From the NCBI GenBank assembly GCA_902826885.1, contig CADEGL010000039.1, forward strand, positions 1 through 33,365: DNA of 33,365 nucleotides, written 5' to 3'. Shown here one piece after another: positions 8,096-15,632 of the stretch. Under the pieces are notes generated by a model. The model did not search any database. It saw only the letters and a list, made by a program, of their open reading frames with translations, and was not told where the DNA came from. Origin of the DNA: an uncultured Alphaproteobacteria bacterium. GTDB lineage: Bacteria > Pseudomonadota > Alphaproteobacteria > CADEGL01. The position numbers were made by a program, and so were the translations under genes. Within the stretch, counting starts at the first letter, position 1, and every line of letters begins with the position of its first letter.

Positions 8096-10054
8096 ATGCC
8101 TCTCCCGACCGGAGCATTCGAGCGCTCGCTGACGCAGGACGGACGCTACCGCCTGTTGGTCGAGGCCGTAACGGACTACGCGATCTACATGCTCGATCCG
8201 ACGGGCATCGTCATGAGTTGGAACGCGGGCGCGCAACGGTTCAAAGGCTATACGAGCGCGGAAATCATCGGCCAGCACGTCTCGCGCTTCTACACCGACG
8301 AAGACCGGCAAAACGGTCAGCCCGAGCGCGCGCTCGAAATCGCGGCGCACGAAGGTAAGTTCGAAGGCGAAGGCTGGCACGTGCGCAAGGACGGCGCGTG
8401 CTTCTGGGCCCATGTCGCGATCGACGCTATCCGAGATCCCGCGGGGAACCTGGTCGGTTTCGCCAAGGTCGTGCGCGATCTGACGGAACGGCGGCAGGCG
8501 GACCTTGTCTTGCGACGAAGTGAAGAGCAGTTCCGCCTGCTCGTGCGGGGCGTCACCGACTATGCCATTTATCTTTTGGACCCCGAGGGCCGCATCACCA
8601 GTTGGAACTTGGGCGCCGAGCGCATCAAAGGTTATGCGCCGGGCGAGATTATTGGCGAGCACTTTTCCCGTTTCTATACCGATGAAGATCGCGCCGCTGG
8701 CGCGCCGAGGCTCGCGCTTGAAACCGCTCTGCGCGAAGGGCGTTTCGAGAAAGAAGGTTGGCGCGTCCGTAAGGGCGGCGAGCGCTTCTGGGCCAACGTC
8801 ATCATTGATCCCGTTCGCAACGATGACGGTATCCTGATCGGCTTCGCCAAGGTCACGCGCGATATCACCGAGCGCAGGAACGCCCAGGTCGAATTGGAAC
8901 AGGCGCGAGAGGCATTGTTCCAGTCGCAAAAGATGGATGCCATCGGCCAGCTTACCGGCGGCATCGCCCATGACTTCAACAATCTTCTCATGGCGATCAG
9001 CAGCAGCCTGGAAATTGTCGGCAAGCGCCTGCCGGACGGCCCCAATATCGCGCCGTTTTTGGACAATGCCATGCAGGCTGCCCAGCGTGGCGCGGCTCTG
9101 ACCCAGCGCATGTTGGCCTTTGCCCGACGGCAGGAGCTGGAAGCCGTCCCGGTGGACATTCCCGCCTTGGTGCAGGGGATGAGCGATCTTCTCCGGCGCA
9201 CCCTTAGTCCACAAATCTCGATCGAATTGCGGTTCCCCCTCTCCCTTCCTCGCGCCCGCGCGGATGCGAACCAGTTGGAGATGGCCCTCCTCAATTTGGC
9301 GGTGAACGCGCGGGACGCCATGCCCCAAGGCGGACCGATCGCCATCGAAGCACGGGAAGAGCGGGTTGTGGAAAGCGCAGGCGCCCTTTCGCCCGGCCTC
9401 TATATCTGCTTGTCGGTGATCGACGCCGGAGAAGGCATGGACGAGGTTACGCTGGCCCGCGCCGTAGAGCCGTTCTTCACCACCAAGGGGATCGGTAAGG
9501 GAACCGGGCTTGGCTTGCCGATGGTGCATGGCTTGGCGGCGCAATTCGGCGGTCAGTTCGTTCTCAAGAGCGTGCTAGGCCGGGGCACGACAGCGGAGAT
9601 CTGGCTGCCGGTGGCCGATGCTCCCGCCGGGGTGGCGGACCTTCCGGTCCCGCCGGAGCCGGCCGCGATGCGGCCGCTCGTCGTGATGGTGGTCGATGAC
9701 GACGCTTTGGTCCTGATGAACACCGCCGCCATGCTGCAAGAGCTCGGTCACACTGTCATCGAGGCCGCGTCTGGAATGGATGCGCTAGAGCGGCTGCGCG
9801 ATGGGGCGGCCGTTGACCTGATGATCACCGACCAGGCCATGCCGCGCATGACCGGCGTCCAATTGATCGCGGCCGTGCGTGCCGAGCAGCCGGGGCTACC
9901 CATCATCCTGGCGACGGGCTATGCGGAACTACCGGTGGGGGCGGACGTCGCGGTGCCGCGTCTGGCCAAGCCCTTCCGGCAAAAGGACCTGATGGCCGTC
10001 ATCGCCGAGGCCGTGCCTGCCCCGCGACCGCCGGTTACTTCCCAAGCTGGTTGA
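8096..10054 (+). CDS. PAS-PAS hybrid histidine kinase with C-terminal receiver
   Basis: Soluble two-component sensor of 652 residues. The ATG at 8096 is preferred over TTG at 8066 because AGGA sits 8 bases upstream. Two PAS domains (about 17-133 and 143-261) are close copies of each other: both share VTDYAIY-LDP, FSRFYTDEDR-like and GFAKV-RD-TERR segments, a tandem internal duplication. The HisKA domain has phospho-acceptor His292 (GGIAHDFNNLL). The HATPase domain has N-box LLNLAVNARDAM, DAGEGM and GTGLGL. The receiver (about 527-640) has acidic VDDD, phospho-acceptor Asp579 and Lys625. There is no membrane segment, so the signal is cytoplasmic. No partner regulator is adjacent. The 3' end overlaps the convergent DUF4239 gene by 20 bases. 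Confidence 0.95.
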   Translation: MPLPTGAFERSLTQDGRYRLLVEAVTDYAIYMLDPTGIVMSWNAGAQRFKGYTSAEIIGQHVSRFYTDEDRQNGQPERALEIAAHEGKFEGEGWHVRKDGACFWAHVAIDAIRDPAGNLVGFAKVVRDLTERRQADLVLRRSEEQFRLLVRGVTDYAIYLLDPEGRITSWNLGAERIKGYAPGEIIGEHFSRFYTDEDRAAGAPRLALETALREGRFEKEGWRVRKGGERFWANVIIDPVRNDDGILIGFAKVTRDITERRNAQVELEQAREALFQSQKMDAIGQLTGGIAHDFNNLLMAISSSLEIVGKRLPDGPNIAPFLDNAMQAAQRGAALTQRMLAFARRQELEAVPVDIPALVQGMSDLLRRTLSPQISIELRFPLSLPRARADANQLEMALLNLAVNARDAMPQGGPIAIEAREERVVESAGALSPGLYICLSVIDAGEGMDEVTLARAVEPFFTTKGIGKGTGLGLPMVHGLAAQFGGQFVLKSVLGRGTTAEIWLPVADAPAGVADLPVPPEPAAMRPLVVMVVDDDALVLMNTAAMLQELGHTVIEAASGMDALERLRDGAAVDLMITDQAMPRMTGVQLIAAVRAEQPGLPIILATGYAELPVGADVAVPRLAKPFRQKDLMAVIAEAVPAPRPPVTSQAG

Positions 10055-10808
10055 TGGCGGCTTTGAAGGGTTCGCTCGGAATCCGGATGTAGCCGGAATA
10101 AGGCTCGTCCATCTCCACGATCATATAAAGTGCTCCGCCGACCGAAAGTGCGCAGACGAACAGCGCCGCGATAACGGAGGCATTGCGCGGCGCGAAAACG
10201 CCGAAGCTGATGAAAACGACGGTCAGCCAGAACACCAGGACGGCCAGGAACGGCCACTGGATTCGCCCGCTCATTTGCTCCAGCAGAAGCCACCGGCTTT
10301 CCGCGATCTTGTCGGCGGCGCGAAGCGCATTGTTTTTGAGAAATTGTTGGCGTTCATCCTTCGGTTGCAGGTTGAAGATCTGATCCTGCAATCTTTCGAT
10401 GCCGCGATCATCTCCGATCGCGTGCCAATCGACGTTGGGCTCCGCGGACGGATCGCCCTCCTCGGCCCAAATGGCTTGCATCCGGGCTTCGGTAACCAAG
10501 CGCAGATACTCGCGGATGGCTTTGGCTTCGGGCCCGTACTGGGACAAGATCCGGTCCAGCACGATGATGTCCGCGGCGGTCTGACGCAGTTCTGTATCCT
10601 TGGTATCGAACCCAGTCTTGGCGGTTGAGATCAGCAGGCTGACCACCAATGCCGAGATGGTGGCCATCATGGCCATGGCGACCTTGATGACGTCCTTGGA
10701 TTCGCTGCTTAAATGATGCTGGGGCAAGGTTCGCCCCGCCAGCATGCCGATAAGCGCGCCCGCGAAGGCGCACAGCGCGACCAGTCCGCCGATCACGAAG
10801 GGGTTCAT
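10035..10808 (-). CDS. DUF4239 family integral membrane protein
   Basis: A 257-residue membrane protein of unknown function that fits the DUF4239 (bestrophin-like) pattern. It has two N-terminal hydrophobic helices (about 4-25 and 42-62). A soluble helical segment (about 65-180) contains ADIIVLDRILSQYGPEAK-type sequence. Two C-terminal helices (about 185-207 and 211-232) precede the tail EPYSGYIRIPSEPF, which is the most conserved part of the family as I know it. The gene is convergent with the hybrid kinase and overlaps it by 20 bases. The 230-base gap to the divergent amine oxidase gene must hold both promoters, but I see no convincing box. Confidence 0.85.
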   Translation of the reverse strand: MNPFVIGGLVALCAFAGALIGMLAGRTLPQHHLSSESKDVIKVAMAMMATISALVVSLLISTAKTGFDTKDTELRQTAADIIVLDRILSQYGPEAKAIREYLRLVTEARMQAIWAEEGDPSAEPNVDWHAIGDDRGIERLQDQIFNLQPKDERQQFLKNNALRAADKIAESRWLLLEQMSGRIQWPFLAVLVFWLTVVFISFGVFAPRNASVIAALFVCALSVGGALYMIVEMDEPYSGYIRIPSEPFKAAINQLGK

Positions 10809-11038
10809 GCTGTTTCGCGCTCGTTTGGGATGAGAGTCCGGGCGAACGAAGGCTGGTCCGATAAGTTGGCACGGGATTCGATACTGCGCAATTCTACTCT
10901 CCCGTCCGCCGGACCCCGCAGCGGTATCGCATCAAAATTTTCCTCGCCGTCCTTGCGTTAGGGGCGTAGCGCCGCCCGCTTTACATCCCCCGCGGCCCCC
11001 GGCTCTATGATCGTCGGCATAAATGGACGGGGGATGAC

Positions 11039-12406
11039 GTGACGGTCGAACGCCATGACGTGGTGATCGTCGGTGGGGGTATCGCGGGGTTGGTGGCGGC
11101 CTGGGCGCTGCGTGACCGCGACGTGGTGTTGATCGAGGCCAAGGACCGTGTCGGTGGGCGTATTTTCAACAAGCGCCGCGATCACAATTGGATGATCACG
11201 GGCGCCCATTTCATCGGCGGGCCGGATTCGCCCATGGGCCAATTGGCCGCCGAGTTGGGGCTCGAGACTATTCGCGCCGAGGGAGAGATGGCGACCGTCT
11301 GGAAGGATGGGCGCTTGGTGCGCGGTGGCCGGTTCGAGACTTATCCGTTCCGCATTCCCCTGTCGCTGGCCGGCCGCCTGTCTCTGATCCGGACGGGCAT
11401 CCGCTTGCGGCTGGCAAACATGCGTGCCCGGCGTTACTCGGACGATCCGATCCGGGGCCTCGACGGATTTGACGGGCCGGCGGTGACCGTCGCGGGCCAT
11501 CCCGGCCTCGACGCGGAAACGTTCGACAAGACGCTCGGCCGCATGCATCCCGAGGTCGAAGCCATCATGCGCACCATCGTCAACCGCGTGACGGCCGAAT
11601 CGCATGAGATGTCCGGGCATTTCGGCGCGGCGCTCGTCGGCAATCTGTGGGCCAAGAAGACAATGGACCGCCGTACCATCCTGGGCGGGCTGACGGAACT
11701 GACCGAGGCCATCGCCCAACGATTGGGCAATCGCGTGATGCGCGATGCGCCCGTCGAGGCGGTCGTGGCGGACAAGGACGGCGTCACCGTGCGCGCGATT
11801 CAAGGCGGGAAAGAAGTGATGATCGCGGCGCGTTATGCCATCGTGGCGACCCCCGCGCCCATCACGCGCCGCATCGTCGCGGGTTTGCCCGGCGACAAGG
11901 CGGCCGCGCTCGATGCCGTGCGCTATGGCCCGTACCTCAACATGGCCATGCTGACCAACGAAGTTGGGCCGATGTCCTATGACGACATCTACATGGTTGG
12001 CGTTATCGATCGTTCCTTTTGCATGCTCTACAACACGATGAACCCCGTGCGGCGGAAGGGCGCGCCCCGCACGCCGGGCGGCGCTTTGGTGGTGCATTCG
12101 GGCGCCCACCAGGCCGCTGCCCTCCTCAAACGCACCGATGATGAGATCCGCGACATTTTTCTGAAGGACGTCTACGAGATCTTTCCCGAGACACGCGGCA
12201 TCGTGACCGAGACATGGGTGCAGCGCTGGGAGTTGGGTTATCCCTATTGGCCGCCCGGCCGGCTCGGTTTCCAGGAGGCTTTGGCGCGGCCGTTTGGCCC
12301 GATCCACTTTTCCGGCGACTATGTGGGTTATGCCTCGACCGGCCCGACCAGCCAAAGTTCCTTTCTGGCCGCCCGGGAAGTGCGTAAGAAGCTTGAGGCT
12401 GCGTAA
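11039..12406 (+). CDS. FAD-dependent amine oxidase family protein
   Basis: A flavoprotein of the monoamine oxidase / protoporphyrinogen oxidase / phytoene desaturase superfamily. The 455-residue protein starts with a Rossmann dinucleotide motif (VVIVGGGIAGL, Gly12-Gly17), acidic residue Glu33 at the end of beta-2, and RVGGR at 38-42. The C-terminal FAD motif is FSGDYVGYAS near 422-431. Oxidation of an amine or an unsaturated carbon skeleton is expected, but the substrate is not deducible. The GTG start at 11039 is set by GGGGGA a few bases upstream; the nearby ATG at 11034 is followed at once by a stop. A VOC dioxygenase-like gene follows after 23 bases, so the two probably act in one pathway. 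Confidence 0.88.
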   Translation: MTVERHDVVIVGGGIAGLVAAWALRDRDVVLIEAKDRVGGRIFNKRRDHNWMITGAHFIGGPDSPMGQLAAELGLETIRAEGEMATVWKDGRLVRGGRFETYPFRIPLSLAGRLSLIRTGIRLRLANMRARRYSDDPIRGLDGFDGPAVTVAGHPGLDAETFDKTLGRMHPEVEAIMRTIVNRVTAESHEMSGHFGAALVGNLWAKKTMDRRTILGGLTELTEAIAQRLGNRVMRDAPVEAVVADKDGVTVRAIQGGKEVMIAARYAIVATPAPITRRIVAGLPGDKAAALDAVRYGPYLNMAMLTNEVGPMSYDDIYMVGVIDRSFCMLYNTMNPVRRKGAPRTPGGALVVHSGAHQAAALLKRTDDEIRDIFLKDVYEIFPETRGIVTETWVQRWELGYPYWPPGRLGFQEALARPFGPIHFSGDYVGYASTGPTSQSSFLAAREVRKKLEAA

Positions 12407-12429
12407 GCAGCCGACGAACGGAGCCCGCC

Positions 12430-13380
12430 ATGCCCGCGTTCTTTGTCCCTGACCGTTTCGCCCACGCCAATCTCTACGTCTCGGACATGGAGCGTTCGCT
12501 CGCGTTTTATCGCGATGTGTGCGGCTTGAACGAGGTTTACCGCGAACCCGAGATCAACGCGGGCTTCCTGAGCAACGGTTCGTCGCATCACGACATCGCC
12601 GTCATGCAGATCTCGAACCGTGCCGCGGTCGGACGGGACGGCAAGGTTCAGAACACCATGGCGCGCGGCCGCGTGCCCGGCCTCAACCATCTGGCCTTCC
12701 GTATGAAAAGCGAAGCCCGGATGGTGGATGCCTACCGGCGCGCGCGCGAAGGCGGCTTGGCGGTCGAACGCGCGCTCGACCACGGCATGTCGCACAGCAT
12801 CTATCTGCTGGACCCGGATTTAAACGGGATCGAGTTCTATACCGATATCGTCCCGGATTGGCGCGCTTTTTACAAAAGCAAGGACCACGCGTTGATCAGC
12901 GCGCGATGGGACCCGCTGGCGGCCCCGCCCCTGCCCGACATCGATGTTCCGCCGCCTGTGTTCGATCATGTCGCGTCGGCGCCTTTGCATCCGCGGGAGA
13001 TCCGTGGCGCGACGCTCGTGGTGAAGGATCTCTCCCGAGTGCTCGGCTTTTATGGCGATGTTGCCGGTCTCGCCGTGGCGGCGCATGACTCGAAGGAAGG
13101 TGTCGTACTCCTCTCGGTACCCGGCGCGAAGGAGCCGTGCCTGGCGCTCGTCGCCGCGCGTGCGGGCGAGGCCGCCGGACTCAAAAGTCTCTGGTTCTCG
13201 TTGAAATCGACATCGCCGGTGTTGGCGGGCGACGGCGGTGCCGGCATGGCTCGAAAAACGGATGGCCGCGGACGTCTCGAACGTCTCGGCTTGCGCGATC
13301 CCGATGGTACGACCTTGCTATTCTTTATCGAAGGTCTGCCAGGAATTGCGGCTCGCGACGCGGTGATGATGGCTGCTTAG
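12430..13380 (+). CDS. VOC superfamily protein, type I extradiol dioxygenase-like
   Basis: A 316-residue two-module vicinal-oxygen-chelate protein resembling catechol 2,3-dioxygenase-type enzymes. In the first module, His12 (AHANLYV), His87 (LNHLAFRM) and Glu135 (NGIEFYTD) occupy the positions of the 2-His-1-carboxylate metal site. The second module (about 195-305, GATLVVKDLSRVLGFYGDV) is degenerate and lacks an obvious His at the equivalent place. GGAG precedes the ATG. It is the second gene of a unit with the amine oxidase and ends at a strong terminator. An aromatic or enediol ring-cleavage role is inference; glyoxalase-like or fosfomycin-resistance-like activity is less likely given the length. 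Confidence 0.85.
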   Translation: MPAFFVPDRFAHANLYVSDMERSLAFYRDVCGLNEVYREPEINAGFLSNGSSHHDIAVMQISNRAAVGRDGKVQNTMARGRVPGLNHLAFRMKSEARMVDAYRRAREGGLAVERALDHGMSHSIYLLDPDLNGIEFYTDIVPDWRAFYKSKDHALISARWDPLAAPPLPDIDVPPPVFDHVASAPLHPREIRGATLVVKDLSRVLGFYGDVAGLAVAAHDSKEGVVLLSVPGAKEPCLALVAARAGEAAGLKSLWFSLKSTSPVLAGDGGAGMARKTDGRGRLERLGLRDPDGTTLLFFIEGLPGIAARDAVMMAA

Positions 13381-13383
13381 ACG

Positions 13384-13420
13384 AAAGGCAGGGCCGCTTT
13401 AAGAGGCCCTGCCTTTCTCC
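13384..13420. terminator. Bidirectional terminator between convergent genes
   Basis: Perfect 12-base arms (13384-13395 and 13405-13416) around a nine-base loop, AT-rich at the base so that a short U run forms in either direction. It serves the VOC gene on the plus strand and the lipoprotein gene on the minus strand. Confidence 0.9.
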
Positions 13421-13436
13421 ACCTTAGACAGGTCGA

Positions 13437-13679
13437 TTAGCGCCAGACAGGTTTGCCCAGATCGATCTGGTCCTCATTGGTCAACGCACCGGTCGCGGCA
13501 CCCGCCGCGCCGCCGATGGCGGCGCCCGCTAACGGCGCACCCACCAGCGCGCCGCCGACGGCACCGGCGCCAGCGCCGATCGCGCCGCCGCTAAGCGCGC
13601 GGTCGCCGGTGCTCTGGCCGCAAGCCGTCAGCGCAGCAGCCGTCAAAAACATCGCAACAAGAGGAATAACCTTCTTCAT
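13437..13679 (-). CDS. Small glycine-zipper lipoprotein
   Basis: An 80-residue predicted outer- or inner-membrane lipoprotein. The ATG at 13679 has AAGGAG 7 bases upstream; a TTG two codons earlier is not needed. The signal ends in LTAC with lipidated Cys20. Residues about 30-65 are a glycine zipper (GGAIGAGAGAVGGALVGAP and more GxxxG repeats), as in osmotically inducible OsmB/SlyB-like proteins that insert into or span membranes. A short polar tail ends KPVW. An exact EcfG-type promoter sits about 50 bases upstream, so general-stress induction is predicted. Such proteins are often stress-induced envelope components; the molecular role is unknown. Confidence 0.85.
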   Translation of the reverse strand: MKKVIPLVAMFLTAAALTACGQSTGDRALSGGAIGAGAGAVGGALVGAPLAGAAIGGAAGAATGALTNEDQIDLGKPVWR

Positions 13680-13732
13680 GATCAAACTCCTTCTTAACCC
13701 CTAGAACCCCTGATCGATAGGTCTACCCTTTC

Positions 13733-13758
13733 AACGTCGATCGCGACGGATTGGTTCC
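13733..13758 (-). promoter_or_regulatory. EcfG-type (general stress) promoter for the lipoprotein
   Basis: On the minus strand GGAAC (13758-13754), a 17-base spacer and CGTT (13736-13733) match the published alphaproteobacterial EcfG/SigT consensus exactly. The -10 element lies 54 bases before the ATG at 13679. Confidence 0.7.
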
Positions 13759-13807
13759 TCCCGAATGGGGCGCCAAGGTTTTGACAAAGTTCGATCCGTC
13801 GCCGCGT

Positions 13808-13840
13808 AAAAAAAGCCCGCGAGGATCACTCCTCGCGGGC
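13808..13840 (-). terminator. Rho-independent terminator
   Basis: Perfect ten-base arms (13815-13824 and 13831-13840) around a six-base loop, then seven Us on the minus strand (complement of 13808-13814). It lies 23 bases beyond the stop of the Q/N-rich gene. Confidence 0.92.
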
Positions 13841-13862
13841 CTCGTTTTGCGATCAGCCGCGG

Positions 13863-14063
13863 CTAGTGCTTATTCGGTTCCTGACGCTGGCCGGGCTTCA
13901 TGCGGTTCTGCTCCGCATTGCGGTCCTGGCCCTGCTGCCCCTGACCGGAACGATTTTCCTGGCTCTGCCCCTGTTTATGTTGCGGGCTCTGATTCTGCTG
14001 AGGGTTTTGGCCCTGCTGCGGCTGGTTCTGCTGTTGCGGATTCTGCGGGTTCTGGTTCGGCAT
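13863..14063 (-). CDS. Small Gln/Asn-rich low-complexity hydrophilic protein
   Basis: A 66-residue protein made almost wholly of Gln, Asn, Pro, Gly and charged residues (QNPQ/QGQ repeats), with no signal peptide, no hydrophobic core and no Cys. It is probably intrinsically disordered. The second of two tandem ATGs (14063) is chosen because AGGAG lies 6 bases upstream; 14066 is the alternative. It has a strong terminator and an EcfG-like promoter 30 bases upstream, which together argue that it is a real, independently expressed gene. It resembles in character, not in proven homology, the disordered hydrophilic proteins made under stress or desiccation. Confidence 0.75.
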   Translation of the reverse strand: MPNQNPQNPQQQNQPQQGQNPQQNQSPQHKQGQSQENRSGQGQQGQDRNAEQNRMKPGQRQEPNKH

Positions 14064-14094
14064 CATGTGCTCCTCATTAGGGGGACATAGGAGC

Positions 14095-14120
14095 AACCTG
14101 TGCCAAAAGGAATCAGTTCC
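14095..14120 (-). promoter_or_regulatory. EcfG-like promoter for the Q/N-rich gene
   Basis: Minus strand GGAAC (14120-14116), 17-base spacer, GGTT (14098-14095): one mismatch from the CGTT consensus. The -10 element lies 32 bases before the ATG at 14063, which leaves a leader of about 25 bases including the Shine-Dalgarno. Confidence 0.55.
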
Positions 14121-14161
14121 GTTGGAACCCTCCCACCGGCCGGCCTGTTCGGCTCTTTTTT

Positions 14162-14187
14162 GGAACATTCTTCATGGCGCGATGGTT
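14162..14187 (+). promoter_or_regulatory. EcfG-like promoter for the 89-residue gene
   Basis: Plus strand GGAAC (14162-14166), 17-base spacer, GGTT (14184-14187), 30 bases before the ATG at 14218. It is divergent from the site at 14095-14120. Confidence 0.5.
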
Positions 14188-14217
14188 GCGCCTTAGCCAA
14201 TCAACAATGTGGATTTC

Positions 14218-14487
14218 ATGCTGACGCAGCTCAACCCGCCTCTTCCGCTTAAGACGTCCAAGGGACCGGGACTGGCCCATTTCGTCATCGATTACGGGCC
14301 GGAGAGTCATTTGATGTGGGTCGTGTTTCTCGATGCGGATGGCACGTGCTGGACTGTTCCCAATCCAGAAATCCGCATGGCGCCGAATTGGTCCTTCAAT
14401 CGCCGCCCGGCGATTGAAGGGGATTCGGCGAAGCAGGCGAATGGACACGACGGCGTCGTCAACCACCCGGCCTTGCGCACGCGTTGA
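14218..14487 (+). CDS. Conserved small protein of unknown function
   Basis: An 89-residue soluble protein that I recognise only as a type of conserved hypothetical. Its N-terminal two thirds look globular (GLAHFVIDYGPESHLMWVVFL, with DGTCWTVPNPEIRM), while the tail after about residue 65 is polar. There is no signal peptide. ATG at 14218 is preferred to GTG at 14209; neither has a strong Shine-Dalgarno. It is divergent from the Q/N-rich gene, with back-to-back EcfG-like promoters in the 154-base gap. It is convergent with the acetyltransferase gene, whose stop is 6 bases away. Confidence 0.7.
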   Translation: MLTQLNPPLPLKTSKGPGLAHFVIDYGPESHLMWVVFLDADGTCWTVPNPEIRMAPNWSFNRRPAIEGDSAKQANGHDGVVNHPALRTR

Positions 14488-14493
14488 AGACGT

Positions 14494-15222
14494 TCAATTC
14501 GGATTTTTCGTAAGCTCGGACAGGCGTATACGCTGCCGTCCCACTGCGTCGAAATTCCTTGGGTCGAGCCAACGTTCATAAGCCTGCTTCAAGGCCGGCC
14601 ATTCCGTATCGATGATCGAAAACCAAGCCGTGTCCCGATTGCGGCCCTTATAGACGATGGCCTGCCGGAAGATCCCTTCGAAACGGAAGCCCAGGCGCAA
14701 GGCGGCCGCGCGGGACGGCGCGTTGCGTGAATCGCACTTCCATTCGTAGCGGCGGTAGCCCAGTTCGTCGAACACGCGCCGCATCATCAGGAACATCGCC
14801 TCGGTTGCGGCGGAGGTGCGCTGCAGGCTTGAGGCCAGCAGGATGTGACCCACCTCGATGACGCCGTTGGCCGGATCGATGCGCATGAATGAGGCCGTGC
14901 CCACGGCTTTGCCGGTGCCTTGATCGACGATGACATGAGGCATGGGATCTCCAGCCTCGGCGAGCTTCGTGAGCCAGGCGCGGTAGGCTTCGCGCTCGAT
15001 GTAGTCAACGGACAGATAAGTCCAGTCCCGTCCGTCGGCAGCTTTGCTGAAGGCGGCGTGCATGTCGTCGATGTGGCGGGCCGCGTCCAGGGGCTCGACG
15101 CGGCAAAGGCGGCCCACCATGGGCGTCTTGGGCGGCTTTGGGCGTGGTGCCCAGTCGGGCACAGGTGCGCCGACCGGCTGGCCGAATTGGTTGCGGTGCG
15201 ATCCGTCTTCCGCCTTACCCAT
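14494..15222 (-). CDS. GNAT family N-acetyltransferase (RimJ/RimL-like)
   Basis: Transfers an acetyl group from acetyl-CoA to an amine; RimL-type members modify protein N-termini or small molecules. The 242-residue protein has a Pro-rich N-terminal extension (about 1-40), then the acetyltransferase_3 fold: VGTASFMRIDP, IEVGHILLASSLQRTSAATEA (start of the CoA-binding loop) and YEWKCDSRNAPSRAAALRLGF, the classic late RimL signature. ATG at 15222 is chosen over GTG at 15255 because GGGGA lies 7 bases upstream. Substrate unknown. No operon partner is evident. Confidence 0.9.
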   Translation of the reverse strand: MGKAEDGSHRNQFGQPVGAPVPDWAPRPKPPKTPMVGRLCRVEPLDAARHIDDMHAAFSKAADGRDWTYLSVDYIEREAYRAWLTKLAEAGDPMPHVIVDQGTGKAVGTASFMRIDPANGVIEVGHILLASSLQRTSAATEAMFLMMRRVFDELGYRRYEWKCDSRNAPSRAAALRLGFRFEGIFRQAIVYKGRNRDTAWFSIIDTEWPALKQAYERWLDPRNFDAVGRQRIRLSELTKNPN

Positions 15223-15369
15223 GTGCGTTCCCCGGTCTTTAAAAGTGCGGGACACCTTGGCGTAGCGGCCACGGACAGGAAAGGTCCAATCCAGAACAAG
15301 CCGTTGGAGCCGCTTTCCCCGCTGCGCACCACAAACTGTAAAAAACCTATGGAACAGTCGCGACGCGAG

Positions 15370-15394
15370 GGAACATCACGGCCAGAGTTGCGTT
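15370..15394 (+). promoter_or_regulatory. EcfG-type promoter for a 53-residue membrane protein
   Basis: Plus strand GGAAC (15370-15374), 16-base spacer, CGTT (15391-15394), followed by T: an exact match to the EcfG consensus. It lies 63 bases before the ATG at 15458. The remainder of 15223-15457 shows no other signal. Confidence 0.7.
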
Positions 15395-15457
15395 TGGTTG
15401 AAAAGATAGGAGTTGGCGCCGGCATATTCCGGCGGTTTCGCGATCCGGGGATGAACG

Positions 15458-15619
15458 ATGGTCAATCTCGTCATGGACGAAGAACGCGAGCATCGGCATT
15501 TCAACAGTACGGCCTTCGCGCAGATTGGGCGTTGGCTGATGACTGTCCTGATCATCTTCTTGGGGCTTTCCGGGCCGGCTCTTTGCTACATCAAAGCTGT
15601 CGAGCCGCCCGCGGAATAG
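15458..15619 (+). CDS. Tiny single-pass membrane protein, unknown
   Basis: A 53-residue protein easily missed by size filters. ATG at 15458 has GGGG 7 bases upstream; an internal ATG at 15473 is possible. The N-terminal half is charged (MDEEREHRHFN), and one hydrophobic helix follows (about residues 29-47, LMTVLIIFLGLSGPALCYI), then a short acidic tail. N-in topology is likely. It overlaps a longer frame that starts at 15451, but the codon pattern and hydrophobic segment favour this one. The exact EcfG-type promoter upstream supports it as a real stress-induced gene. Function unknown. Confidence 0.65.
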   Translation: MVNLVMDEEREHRHFNSTAFAQIGRWLMTVLIIFLGLSGPALCYIKAVEPPAE

Positions 15620-15632
15620 CCGTCCGTGATGG

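Noticed and set aside
7859-9544. 561-codon open frame on the minus strand across tRNA-Ser and the hybrid kinase
   Set aside because: It would read through the complement of a tRNA and is fully antisense to strongly conserved PAS and HisKA domains. No start signals or domain.
10867-10882. Possible sigma54 promoter (TGGCACG) upstream of the amine oxidase
   Set aside because: The invariant GC of the -12 element is absent at the required spacing, so it does not meet the consensus.
10958-12355. 465-codon open frame on the minus strand
   Set aside because: Antisense to the amine oxidase gene, which has intact FAD motifs. The product is His/Arg-rich with no fold.
14126-14150. Another GGAAC box on the plus strand at about 14126
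   Set aside because: No GTT falls 17-18 bases after it; the site at 14162-14187 fits better.
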